Shown piece after piece: positions 8,432 through 16,758 of a stretch of 64,000 nt of DNA; within the stretch, counting starts at the first letter, position 1; every line of letters starts with the position of its first letter. A program made the translations under genes and the position numbers. Below the pieces are notes generated by a model, which saw only the letters and a list, made by a program, of their open reading frames with translations, ran no database searches and had not been told where the DNA came from. The DNA is from Candidatus Zixiibacteriota bacterium (GTDB lineage: Bacteria; Zixibacteria; MSB-5A5; GN15; FEB-12), in assembly GCA_020351995.1 (NCBI GenBank), contig CP070674.1, positions 319,261 to 383,260 of the forward strand, given 5' to 3'.

Positions 8432-10480
8432 ATGTTCCGTCGTCCTATCAAAGAAATAAACGCGGAGTTCATAGCCGAGGAAAAATACCTCGATAGTATC
8501 CAGAAGACCGTCAGGGAAAGCTGTGTCGCCGCCTCTATGTCGCGCAAAGATATCGCGTCAGTATTGCTGGCCATAGAGGAAGGGGCCACCAACGTAATAC
8601 GACACGCTTATCTGTATGAGAAGGGTATCATAAGGCTACGCGTTGTCATCTACCCGAAACTGGTAGTCTTTTCTCTTATCGATTACGGGCGCTCCTTCCA
8701 GCCCGAGGGGTCCGGAACGCTCGACCTGGAGCGTCTGGTGGAATCGGGGCGCAAGGGTGGGCTGGGATTCTACATGATCCAGAAGATCATGGACTCTGTG
8801 GAATACATTTCCACCGCCGGCTTCAACGAACTGAGGATGATAAAGCACATTAGCGAGCCCTCCCCGGTGGGGCGCACATTCCTCAGGCGGCTGTTCACCC
8901 TGCGGGTAAAGTTCTCGATCTGGACATTCTTCATCATGCTCATTATCATCGGGGTGTCCATCTACTACTTCGATTACCGAACGTCGGAGCAGATGTATAA
9001 GCACAAGCATGAGACTGTTCGTGCCCTGGCCGAAACTATCGCCGACCAGGCAGCCGGTTACTTCATCAATCGCCGGTCCGATGTTGAGTTTGACGAGCTT
9101 ATTGTCAGCTATCGGCGCGCCAATCCGGAATTGCAGCTGGTGGTCCTGACCGATGGCGACGGGATAATACGGGCCCATTCGGACGATATCCTCAATATAC
9201 GGAAGCCGTATGTTGCGCCCGACCAGGTGAGCGACTCGATAATCGGTGTACCACAAACGTTCAGAAGCGAACATCGTGTCTGGAGTTATCTGGTCACGCC
9301 GATTATGACCGGGGAGAGGCTGCTTGGCAATGTTCATGTGACATATTCAACCGCGGGGATATATCTGCAGCTGACCGAATCCCGGAAGAAGATCTTTTTT
9401 CTGACGGTGATCCTCGTCCTTTTCGGCATCCTTGGAATATATCTTTTGTCGAACTACTTTGTCAGTCCCATCCTCAATATTACCAGGCGTGTGCGAAGGT
9501 TTACCTCGGGTGACCTCGAAGCTGAACTGCCCCTGACCGGTGCCGAGGAATTTTTCGAGATATCTCGAGCCTTCAATCAGATGATGACTCGGCTCAGCCA
9601 GGATCGCAGGAATATTGTCGAGCGCGAGAAGATGGCCAAGGAAATTGAAGTGGCCTCTCAAATCCAGCAAACCCTGCTACCCCGGCAGCTTCCATCTTTG
9701 CCGCATCTGGAGATTGAGGCTTTCTACCGAGCGGCCTCGATGATCGGAGGCGATCTGTACAATGTCTTCAGGATCGGCGACCACCGGTACTGCCTCGCGG
9801 TGGCCGACGTATCGGGGAAAGGGGTACCGGCCTCGATGATGATGTCGATTTTGCGAACGGTCATTCAGATTCAGGCCTCGGAGCAGGTGTCGGCCAAGAA
9901 GGTTCTCTCAAAAGTCAATGACTACCTTGTGGATAACATGCCTCGGGGGATGTTTATAACTGTCTTTCTGGTGATTTATAACGCTCGCTCACACAAGATC
10001 AACTTTGTATCCGCGGGCCATAACCCGATGCTGTTTTTCAGGGCTGATAAACAGGAGATAATGAAGTTCAACCCCAAAGGCATGCCACTGGGAATTCCTA
10101 GCACGAATAATGTGTCGTTTGATGACAGTCTTGAAGAAATAGCCTTGACGCTGCGTCAGGACGATCTATTCTTTCTTTTTACGGACGGTGTTACGGAGGC
10201 TCGCGATCGTGACAATAATCAGTACGGGTTGGACCGGCTGACCAACTTCCTGCAGAACTACCTGCTCGAGAAAAGCAAGGTAGAAGTTTCCGAATTGTCG
10301 AAAGCGATTGTGAGCGAGCTCGATGATTTTACCGGTTTTCTCAAGACAGCCGACGACGTTACGTTCATTCTGGCCCGCTGCGATCTGTCGGAGAAACAAC
10401 CTTCCCAAGAAGCCAATACGGGAGTCGAGGTGAAGCACATGCAGGATGAACACCCGGCTGACTCCCCTGATAGAACCTGA
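8432..10480 (+). CDS. Membrane partner-switching protein: RsbW-like ATPase, sensor, HAMP, SpoIIE phosphatase
   Basis: A 682-residue protein with an unusual order. Residues 1-140 form an anti-sigma-type GHKL kinase domain: N-box EEGATNVIRHAY, G1 IDYGRSFQP, G2 GGLGFYMIQKIMD. A membrane segment (about 165-185) leads to an extracytoplasmic sensor region, then a second membrane segment (about 315-340), a HAMP linker (FTSGDLEAELPLTGAEEF) and a PP2C-like SpoIIE phosphatase domain with EVASQIQQTLLP, IGGDLYNVF, ADVSGKGVPASMMMS, SAGHNPMLFF and LFTDGVTEARD. The start is ATG 8432; the longer open frame upstream merely overlaps the preceding gene out of frame. It should phosphorylate and/or dephosphorylate a STAS antagonist, most likely the one encoded next. 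That both activities sit in one chain is seen; the target is inference. Confidence 0.9.
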   Translation: MFRRPIKEINAEFIAEEKYLDSIQKTVRESCVAASMSRKDIASVLLAIEEGATNVIRHAYLYEKGIIRLRVVIYPKLVVFSLIDYGRSFQPEGSGTLDLERLVESGRKGGLGFYMIQKIMDSVEYISTAGFNELRMIKHISEPSPVGRTFLRRLFTLRVKFSIWTFFIMLIIIGVSIYYFDYRTSEQMYKHKHETVRALAETIADQAAGYFINRRSDVEFDELIVSYRRANPELQLVVLTDGDGIIRAHSDDILNIRKPYVAPDQVSDSIIGVPQTFRSEHRVWSYLVTPIMTGERLLGNVHVTYSTAGIYLQLTESRKKIFFLTVILVLFGILGIYLLSNYFVSPILNITRRVRRFTSGDLEAELPLTGAEEFFEISRAFNQMMTRLSQDRRNIVEREKMAKEIEVASQIQQTLLPRQLPSLPHLEIEAFYRAASMIGGDLYNVFRIGDHRYCLAVADVSGKGVPASMMMSILRTVIQIQASEQVSAKKVLSKVNDYLVDNMPRGMFITVFLVIYNARSHKINFVSAGHNPMLFFRADKQEIMKFNPKGMPLGIPSTNNVSFDDSLEEIALTLRQDDLFFLFTDGVTEARDRDNNQYGLDRLTNFLQNYLLEKSKVEVSELSKAIVSELDDFTGFLKTADDVTFILARCDLSEKQPSQEANTGVEVKHMQDEHPADSPDRT

Positions 10481-10597
10481 CCCGCTGCGGTCAGACCCTT
10501 GGCAAACGGACCCGGAAGTTTTTGCTTGCCTCCCCCGATTTTAATCACTTAAATTTCGTATTGTTTACCGGAGTACCGGCTAAAAAGATTGTGCACA

Positions 10598-10987
10598 ATG
10601 GATAATATCTCGATATCACTTCAGGAAGGCAGCCGCAAAGAGGTTTCGGAAGTAAGAGTTGACGGAGTCATCGATACCCTTACCGCTGGCGAGCTGGAAG
10701 AAGTTCTGGACTCGCTTCTCAAGCGTGATCGCTTCAACATAGTCGTGGACCTGGCCGGGGTGGACTATATTTCTTCGGCCGGTTGGGGCATTTTCATCTC
10801 CCATATCAAAGAAGTCCGGGCTAATGGGGGCGACATCAAGCTGGCGAATATGATATCGAATGTGTACGAAATTTATGAACTGTTAGAGTTCGACAATGTT
10901 CTCACCGCCTACCCGTCATTAGACGAGGCCCGTGACGCTTTCGAGGGGCAACTACCCCCGGGCGAAAAAAAAAAGCGCCGAAGCTGA
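10598..10987 (+). CDS. STAS-domain anti-sigma-factor antagonist
   Basis: A 129-residue STAS protein of the SpoIIAA/RsbV type. The core reads FNIVVDLAGVDYISSAGWG, with the phosphorylatable Ser in YISSAGW, followed by KLANMISNVYEIYELLEF and the C-terminal helix up to LPPGEKKKRRS. It is the natural partner of the kinase/phosphatase protein encoded just upstream: unphosphorylated STAS would bind and neutralise an anti-sigma factor or other target. The start is ATG 10598; an in-frame TTG at 10589 is the alternative, and no strong ribosome site precedes either. The gene ends inside an A10 run, and about 95 coding-like codons continue in the -1 frame (separate entries), so the product may also exist in a longer form. 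Confidence 0.92.
   Translation: MDNISISLQEGSRKEVSEVRVDGVIDTLTAGELEEVLDSLLKRDRFNIVVDLAGVDYISSAGWGIFISHIKEVRANGGDIKLANMISNVYEIYELLEFDNVLTAYPSLDEARDAFEGQLPPGEKKKRRS
10969..10975 (+). promoter_or_regulatory. A-AAA-AAG slippery heptamer in an A10 run
   Basis: Bases 10965-10974 are ten consecutive A followed by G. Read in the STAS frame, the last part is A AAA AAG, the same heptamer and phase that drive -1 frameshifting in E. coli dnaX. A slip of -1 continues as GCG CCG AAG CTG… without a stop until 11260. A purine-rich gagggg lies about 20 bases upstream. A hairpin (11014-11039, arms GCTGAG/CTCAGC plus ACAAG/CTTGT) lies about 40 bases downstream, farther than usual for a stimulator. Transcript slippage, or a missing A in the assembly, would give the same fusion. 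Confidence 0.55.
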
Positions 10988-11262
10988 CACGGGTAACCGT
11001 TCTTGACACCGGGGCTGAGCCACAAGGGCTTGTCTCAGCTGCGTCTCGACCAACTCACACCAGTCTTCCGCCAGATCTCGAAGCAGCCGTAATCCGAATA
11101 GTCGAACAGGATCCTTTCGCTTCGATAAGTGAGATCAGGACCGAAATCAACAACCGGCCCGGAACTCTAACCACCACCTGGTGGCAGGTTTTCTCTATTC
11201 TCAGACAACGCAAACTGTTGACCAAGCGATCGCGGTTCAAGTACATACTGGGTCGCAGATAG
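10975..11262 (+). CDS. -1 frame extension of the STAS protein, winged-helix-like
   Basis: This frame is open from 10936 to the TAG at 11260-11262 and contains no ATG, GTG or TTG, so it cannot readily be an independent gene; CTG 10984 is the only near-start. Its 95 codons look coding. A linker rich in Pro, Ser and Thr leads to PPDLEAAVIRIVEQDP, then ISEIRTEIN, WWQVFSILRQRKLL and finally FKYILGRR. The pattern of helices followed by a basic, aromatic hairpin resembles a small winged-helix domain. I infer that it is translated as a C-terminal extension of the STAS protein through the A10 slippery run, or that the assembly lacks one A. It fills most of the 349-base space before the diguanylate cyclase gene. 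Confidence 0.55.
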   Translation, partial: APKLTRVTVLDTGAEPQGLVSAASRPTHTSLPPDLEAAVIRIVEQDPFASISEIRTEINNRPGTLTTTWWQVFSILRQRKLLTKRSRFKYILGRR

Positions 11263-11272
11263 CCGTTTTTGG

Positions 11273-11300
11273 TTGACTCTTAAAGATTTAAATCTATATT
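11273..11300 (+). promoter_or_regulatory. Probable promoter of the diguanylate cyclase gene
   Basis: TTGACT (11273-11278), a 16-base spacer, then TATATT (11295-11300; five of six). A second, perfect TATAAT lies at 11309-11314. Either gives a start of transcription 15-35 bases before ATG 11337. It begins directly after the stop of the STAS extension. Confidence 0.55.
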
Positions 11301-11336
11301 AAAATAGGTATAATTTTCCCTGATTGGGTATCGGTT

Positions 11337-12971
11337 ATGGTTATCCAGAACATTTTAGTGCTCTTGCTGGCTGCCCTTTGCGCCTTGCTGATGTTTTTGT
11401 TGATTTCCCGAATCCGCAGGGAAAAGATGCAGACGGCCGCCATCAGAAAGATGCGTCTGGAGGACTTCTCTGACTTCCTTCTCTCCAACACCATTGGCGG
11501 AGGGATTGTGGATGTCGCCCGCAAGGTATCCAATCTGCTGATTACCGCCTTTGGCTGCGACCGCATCGTGTTTTTGAGAAAGAAGCGGGGAGGACTGGAA
11601 CTCAATTATTACCACGGCATTCGCGGTTTCAGCAGGGCTGATTTCCATCTCAAATACAGCGAGGAACTGGCGGAGCTTTTAAAAGGAGACTTCTTGCCGC
11701 GGAACACCGATAGTCTCAGACACCTCCTTCCGGACCGTTTTGTGTCCCGCCTCGACCAGTACGGCGTGGATATGTTCTTCCCCATTTTCTGGCGAGAGAA
11801 CCTTTACGGAATCTATTTCATAAGGAGTAATATTGAGACGCGATCGCCATCATTTGTACTCCTTGTGGCCAGCCTGGCCCAGTCACTATCGGCGGCCTAC
11901 CACATTAAATGGCACGAGTCGAGAATAGAAGCACTCCAGAAACAGCTGGACAGTTCGCAGAAACCAAATGTGGCTGATAACCAGGAGCCCCCGCAGGAAA
12001 CCCGCTTTCTAAAACTGGTCCGTCACCGCAACACCGAAGTGATTGTGTCAAGACTGATGGAGTCCTTCAGAGAAGCCGCCAACGTCGATCGGTTCGCCTT
12101 CGTCTACGCGTCCAGGACTGAAGGCGGCGAACCGCGGAACCTCAGACATGGTGTTGATGGGCTGGTGGAGATTGTCGACAACGCCTCACTCAGCGAAATA
12201 ATTCAAACCATCAGTGACCGACCCTATGTGCCCGTGGGTCAACTGAAGACAACCACTGCCGAGACACGCCGCTGGCTCGAGGACCTGAAGGGTAAGGGGC
12301 TTCACTACGTGGCTTCTTTTCCGCTTACCCCCCAGCGCGGCGGGGTACTTGCGTGGGCCGGGGCCGGGAATGCCGGGGCGGTGGAAAAACAGCTCCAGCT
12401 TTTCAAGGCCCACACCTTCCATCTCGTCGACAATGCCGAGTCATTTGAGAGGATCGAAGAGATGTCTTATACCGATAACCTCACCGGTCTGGCTAACCAG
12501 CGGTATTTTTTCCGCCGTTTGTATGAGGAAATCAACCGGGCCAAACGGTACAACCGTAGCCTGGCCCTGATTATTTTCGACCTGGATGACCTTAAATACA
12601 CCAATGACACCTATGGTCATCTAGCCGGTGATTCGGTGTTGAAGCAGATGGGGGATATCTTACGGGGGTCGATTCGTGCTATCGACGTGGTGGCTCGTTA
12701 CGGGGGTGACGAGTTCTGCATCATTATGCCGGAGGCTGACGGCAGTATGTGCCTGAAGTTTATGGAGCGACTTCAGAACGAGATCATCAACGCTCGGTTC
12801 ATGGTGGAGGGCATTAGTGAACCGCTGCTGTGCACCGTGTCCATGGGGGGCGCGGTTTATCCTGACCATGCCGATGACTCGAAAAAGCTCATTTTTGCGG
12901 CCGACATGGCTCTGCTAAAGGCCAAGGAAATGGGGCGGAACCGGTCACTTCTATTTGCCCCGAGCATCTAA
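11337..12971 (+). CDS. Membrane-anchored diguanylate cyclase (GAF-like regions, GGDEF)
   Basis: A 544-residue enzyme predicted to make cyclic di-GMP from two GTP. Residues 5-25 form one membrane segment (ILVLLLAALCALLMFLLIS); residues 40-200 and 225-370 look like two GAF-type sensory regions. The GGDEF domain starts at DNLTGLANQRYFFRRL (about 380) and has the substrate-binding FDLDDLKYTNDTYGHLAGD and an intact YGGDEF active-site loop near 455. RAID five residues before it is the RxxD inhibitory site, so product feedback is expected. There is no EAL domain. It lies between a partner-switching module and an exopolysaccharide locus, both frequent c-di-GMP clients; a functional link is inference. 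Confidence 0.93.
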   Translation: MVIQNILVLLLAALCALLMFLLISRIRREKMQTAAIRKMRLEDFSDFLLSNTIGGGIVDVARKVSNLLITAFGCDRIVFLRKKRGGLELNYYHGIRGFSRADFHLKYSEELAELLKGDFLPRNTDSLRHLLPDRFVSRLDQYGVDMFFPIFWRENLYGIYFIRSNIETRSPSFVLLVASLAQSLSAAYHIKWHESRIEALQKQLDSSQKPNVADNQEPPQETRFLKLVRHRNTEVIVSRLMESFREAANVDRFAFVYASRTEGGEPRNLRHGVDGLVEIVDNASLSEIIQTISDRPYVPVGQLKTTTAETRRWLEDLKGKGLHYVASFPLTPQRGGVLAWAGAGNAGAVEKQLQLFKAHTFHLVDNAESFERIEEMSYTDNLTGLANQRYFFRRLYEEINRAKRYNRSLALIIFDLDDLKYTNDTYGHLAGDSVLKQMGDILRGSIRAIDVVARYGGDEFCIIMPEADGSMCLKFMERLQNEIINARFMVEGISEPLLCTVSMGGAVYPDHADDSKKLIFAADMALLKAKEMGRNRSLLFAPSI

Positions 12972-13133
12972 AGGCGGGCTAATCGGGGGCCTTGCGGGGC
13001 CAAAATCTTAAATAAGACCAAAAGATTTGTCGTAAAACGTGCAGGCTCACTGAAAGTTGAAACTATTGGGCTTTTTAGTTGTTTTAGGAACATTGTCGGA
13101 TAATTCTTACCGTAAAAGGAGAGACAGAGAACT

Positions 13134-14120
13134 ATGGGGAAATTAACATACTACATGGTCTTCGCGATAGTCTTCATTGGCTGCGCAGCCGCAGGATACG
13201 CGGCCGAGGGGTATCGGATCGGGGCCGGAGACATGTTGGAAGTGCGTTTCTGGCAGGACGCCAGCCTGAATGTCGATGTGCGAGTGGGACAGGACGGTAT
13301 GATCAATATCGACATTATTGGGCAGGTTATGGCAGCCGGCAAGACCGCTTCCGAGCTGCAGGACGATATCGTGCGCCAGATGTCGAGACTGAATACCCGT
13401 ATCTCGCAGGCTGTTGTCAGGGTAATCGAGTATCAATACCAGTACGTGTTCGTTAAAGGGCAGGTACTGACACCCGGTAAGCTAACCTTCGAGGAAATAC
13501 CCGACCTGTGGACGGTTATCAACGAGGCCGGGGGTATAACCGAGATCGGGGATCTTACCCGGGTGACCATCATTCGTGGCGGCAAGGATGCCGGGAAAGT
13601 AGAGGTGGTGAACGTTATCGAGGCCATAGAATCCGGCAATTTGGACAAACTGCCTCAAGTCCGCCGACAGGACACCATAGAAATCCCGCGCACTCCGGCC
13701 GGAATCCCTTCCGCGGACATAAGTCAGCGGGTGACACGCAAAAACGTTATCTATGTGATCGGCGCCGTTACCACACCGGGTCCGATAACCTTTCAGGAAG
13801 ATGTCGATGTACTGGAAGCGCTGGCCCTTGCCGGCGGGCCGGTCTTTGAGGCCGACTTAAAGAAAGCGAGGGTTATCACCAAAGACGGCTTCTATGCGCA
13901 GGCAATCGAGGTTGATCTGGAGGAATACACGAAAACCGGCACACCTGCGCGCTATATAATGAAGAAAGAGGACACCTTTGTCCTGCCGTATCGGCGCGAT
14001 GGCTTCCTCGGGGTGGGTCTTGGAACGGCGGCGACTTTTCTCGGTATTATCACTTCCGCTGTCATAATCTACGACATTATTTCAACTCCGGACGGCGGTA
14101 TCGGAGGCGGTGGAGGCTAA
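13134..14120 (+). CDS. Polysaccharide export protein, Wza/OPX family
   Basis: A 328-residue outer-membrane polysaccharide exporter. A signal peptide runs to about AAGYAAE; no lipobox Cys is placed as in classical Wza. The poly_export domain follows (YRIGAGDMLEVRFWQD … VGQDGMINIDIIGQVMAAGKT). Two SLBB-type beta-grasp regions begin near QYVFVKGQVLTPGKLTFEE and NVIYVIGAVTTPGPITFQE. A hydrophobic stretch near the C-terminus (FLGVGLGTAATFLGIITSAVIIY) precedes a Gly-rich end, suggesting a membrane-spanning tail. A strong AAAGGAG site precedes ATG 13134. It is the first gene of the polysaccharide cluster. Confidence 0.92.
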   Translation: MGKLTYYMVFAIVFIGCAAAGYAAEGYRIGAGDMLEVRFWQDASLNVDVRVGQDGMINIDIIGQVMAAGKTASELQDDIVRQMSRLNTRISQAVVRVIEYQYQYVFVKGQVLTPGKLTFEEIPDLWTVINEAGGITEIGDLTRVTIIRGGKDAGKVEVVNVIEAIESGNLDKLPQVRRQDTIEIPRTPAGIPSADISQRVTRKNVIYVIGAVTTPGPITFQEDVDVLEALALAGGPVFEADLKKARVITKDGFYAQAIEVDLEEYTKTGTPARYIMKKEDTFVLPYRRDGFLGVGLGTAATFLGIITSAVIIYDIISTPDGGIGGGGG

Positions 14121-14134
14121 AGGGGATGTCGACC

Positions 14135-15628
14135 ATGACCAAGCCTAAATCTACCAAGCAGATAGACCTTCGAGAGGTTTTGGCCATTGTGCGGAGGCGT
14201 AAATGGCTGGTGATATTGCCGCTGGTGATCATCACCGCCGTGTCCTTTGCCAGCACTTATTTTCTCGAGCCCAAATACCAGTCGTTCACGGTTATCTGGA
14301 TTGACAAGCCATCGAGTGTCTCGCGGGAACTGCTGAGTATTGTGGGAGAACGCCGGGAAACACATGACGAAATGCAAAGCCGCACGCTGGCCCTTCAGAC
14401 TGAAATAACCTCGAAGAATTTTCTGGAGCAGTTGATCCGGGATTTGAAGCTTGACGACGACCCTGAGATAACGCGCCAGGCCTATAAAATGCGGGAATCC
14501 ACGCCGGAATACAGCCTGGAACAGATCCGCAACAGTATTCTCGTTGAAAAACTACGCGGGCAGATCTCTGTAGCCTTTCATGGCTGGGATCAGATCCGGA
14601 TTACGGTGGAGTCGAATGACCCGGTCAAGGCAAGGGATATGGCCGATCGGTTGGCCGAGATCCTTGAGCGAGAGAAGGCCAAATACGAGATGGAGAAGAT
14701 TCTGGACAATCAGTCTTTCACTGACCAGCAGCTTGAGAAAACCGAGTACTATTATCAGTTGGCCCTTGACTCCTTGAATTCCGCCAGGGCCCGTCTATCT
14801 CGCCTCCAGTTGCCGGACAATATCGCGGCTGAAGGAAATCAGGCGGCTATCTCGGCCAGTCTGGATAGGACGAGGTTGGACAGGGAAGATGCCGAACGTG
14901 ATCTGGCGTCTCTCAGAGCCCGGCTCGACGAATTCAGCCTGGGCGGGGCGAGGCTGCGGTATACCGATACCATCGTGGAACTTCGCACGACTATCGACGG
15001 TCTGATTTCCACTTACGGAAGTATGACGGAACAATATGGTTGGAACGAGCAGAATGTAATCGATGTCAATATTAGAATAAACAACAATGTCAGGCAGCTG
15101 GAACAGATAATTGGCGCCGCTGTGGCCAGACAGTATGCGTCCTACCCCACCAACCAGCAGGAACTGCTCACGCGTTACTTTGTCGTCCAAGAGAATGTTG
15201 ACATCCTGACCTCCAAGGAGAAACGTCTCAGGCAGCCGCTGGTCGAGTTGGAGCAGAGAATTGTTATTATTCCAAGGCTGGAATCGGAGATTCTGGAGCT
15301 GGAGAACAGGGTTGAGAATGCCCGGCGATACCGCGATGCCTTTCGTTCGGAGGAACGCACCGCCGGCATTTTATCCGAGCAGGTTAAAGACAGAGTCAAG
15401 TACAAGGTCATCGAACCGGCCCAGCTTCCTCTGTCGCCTTTCTGGCCGGACAAGAAGAAAATCATTGTGATTGGATTCGTACTCGGTCTGGCCCTTGGAG
15501 CTGTTTTCGTCTTTTTGACGGAACTGTTCGACAACTCCTTCCGGAAGGTTGAGGATGTTGAGGAGGTGCTGGGAGTGAAAGTCCTGGCCACGATACCGAG
15601 AATTGACAAACTGAGGGTGATGCGATAA
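14135..15628 (+). CDS. Wzz/GumC-type polysaccharide copolymerase
   Basis: A chain-length determinant/copolymerase of about 497 residues without a fused kinase. The N-terminus has the Wzz motif IDLREVLAIVRRRKW and membrane segment 1 (LVILPLVIITAVSFASTYF). A long periplasmic coiled-coil region fills about residues 170-420. The C-terminus has the Pro-rich QLPLSPFWPDKKK, membrane segment 2 (VIGFVLGLALGAVFVFL) and the cytoplasmic tail VEEVLGVKVLATIPR. An AGGGG site (14121-14125) lies directly against ATG 14126 but nine bases before ATG 14135, so I prefer 14135. The cognate tyrosine kinase is encoded two genes downstream. Confidence 0.9.
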   Translation: MTKPKSTKQIDLREVLAIVRRRKWLVILPLVIITAVSFASTYFLEPKYQSFTVIWIDKPSSVSRELLSIVGERRETHDEMQSRTLALQTEITSKNFLEQLIRDLKLDDDPEITRQAYKMRESTPEYSLEQIRNSILVEKLRGQISVAFHGWDQIRITVESNDPVKARDMADRLAEILEREKAKYEMEKILDNQSFTDQQLEKTEYYYQLALDSLNSARARLSRLQLPDNIAAEGNQAAISASLDRTRLDREDAERDLASLRARLDEFSLGGARLRYTDTIVELRTTIDGLISTYGSMTEQYGWNEQNVIDVNIRINNNVRQLEQIIGAAVARQYASYPTNQQELLTRYFVVQENVDILTSKEKRLRQPLVELEQRIVIIPRLESEILELENRVENARRYRDAFRSEERTAGILSEQVKDRVKYKVIEPAQLPLSPFWPDKKKIIVIGFVLGLALGAVFVFLTELFDNSFRKVEDVEEVLGVKVLATIPRIDKLRVMR

Positions 15629-15630
15629 GT

Positions 15631-16752
15631 ATGGAAACATATCGCCTTAGCAGCCGATTGGTGGAGAATGACCGCGAGTATCTGATTCAGACGAGTAATG
15701 ATGTTGCTCTTGGCAGTGTATCGTCTGAGGTTTTTATCAACGGCGCCCTGGCCGATTCCGTCAAGGTGCCGCATCCTGAGCAGATGCGTGCGGAGGAGGT
15801 GTTAACTTTTGTCGAGAGTGCTCACGACGAAACCAAGAAAGAAATTGAGTCCCTTCTTAAGGCTTATCGTGAGGCAATTGAAAGCGCCAATGGCGACATG
15901 ATGTATCATCTGGCTCTGTCGTTCTTCTACAAACGATTTTACGCCGAAGCCAGAACTTTGCTCAACACAGCGGTTGGCATCAACCCGGATTATCATGAGG
16001 CTTACAATGTTCTCGGGCAGGCGGAACTATCGCTGGGGCACCCGAAGGAGGCCGTGGCAGCCGCCCAGACCGCAGTGAACAAAAGGCCGGAGTATGCGGA
16101 TTATCGCAACAACCTTGGCGAGGCCCTGTTGGCGTCCCGCGCACTTAAGCTGGCCGCGAAAGAGTTCGATAAGGCGATAGAAATCAATCTGTATTACAGT
16201 GATGCCTATTTCAACTATGGCCTGGCCATGATTCTGGAAGCTCTTAAAGAAGATAGTGGTCCGGTCAAGCCCAATCTTGTGTCCAAGGCTCAGGAGTACT
16301 TCACCAAAGCGGTACTGACTTATCCGGACTATAAGACAGCGGGCTATGCCCGTGGCCTGGAATCGCTCCAGTCAGGTGACCTGAGGCCAGCCTTTAGCAC
16401 GCTTGCAAAAGTAAGGGAAGAGAAGAAATTCCAGCACGGCCGCAGGTATTCCCAGTATCATATGAGGTTTGCCCTGTACCCGCAGTGGGTCACCGAAAAA
16501 GCACTCGTCGACCGGATATCGTTTCTTCAGGAAGAGATTGCGAAAAATCCGGGTTATGTCGATTTGCACATAGAGTTGTCGCGCTGCTACTTGGAACAGG
16601 CGCAGGTGATCTGGAGGAAAGCGATAGACAGCTACAGGAAGACGCTGGATATAAACCCTTCTCTAGGTGAGCTGGCGGCGAACGTCGATAGAGCTGAAGA
16701 CGCCTATGAAGTTATCGTGCAGACAATTCAAAAAGTATCGGAACGAGGATAG
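15631..16752 (+). CDS. TPR protein of the exopolysaccharide locus
   Basis: A 373-residue protein without a signal peptide, placed 2 bases after the Wzz-like gene and 6 bases before the BY-kinase gene, so almost certainly cotranscribed. The first ~90 residues (METYRLSSRLVENDREYLIQ…) have no recognised domain and resemble a small beta region that could bind a partner. From about 90 onward there are TPR-like helix pairs: MMYHLALSFFYKRFYAEAR, AYNVLGQAELSLGHPKEA, NLGEALLASRALKLAAKEF and, late, AIDSYRKTLDINPSLGEL. It is presumably a cytoplasmic scaffold for polysaccharide synthesis; its exact role is unknown. Confidence 0.8.
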   Translation: METYRLSSRLVENDREYLIQTSNDVALGSVSSEVFINGALADSVKVPHPEQMRAEEVLTFVESAHDETKKEIESLLKAYREAIESANGDMMYHLALSFFYKRFYAEARTLLNTAVGINPDYHEAYNVLGQAELSLGHPKEAVAAAQTAVNKRPEYADYRNNLGEALLASRALKLAAKEFDKAIEINLYYSDAYFNYGLAMILEALKEDSGPVKPNLVSKAQEYFTKAVLTYPDYKTAGYARGLESLQSGDLRPAFSTLAKVREEKKFQHGRRYSQYHMRFALYPQWVTEKALVDRISFLQEEIAKNPGYVDLHIELSRCYLEQAQVIWRKAIDSYRKTLDINPSLGELAANVDRAEDAYEVIVQTIQKVSERG

Positions 16753-16758
16753 AACCTT

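Noticed and set aside
10477-10494. CTGACC/GGTCAG hairpin at the end of the kinase/phosphatase gene
   Set aside because: Only six base pairs and no T-run, so not a convincing terminator; it would also contradict cotranscription with the STAS gene.
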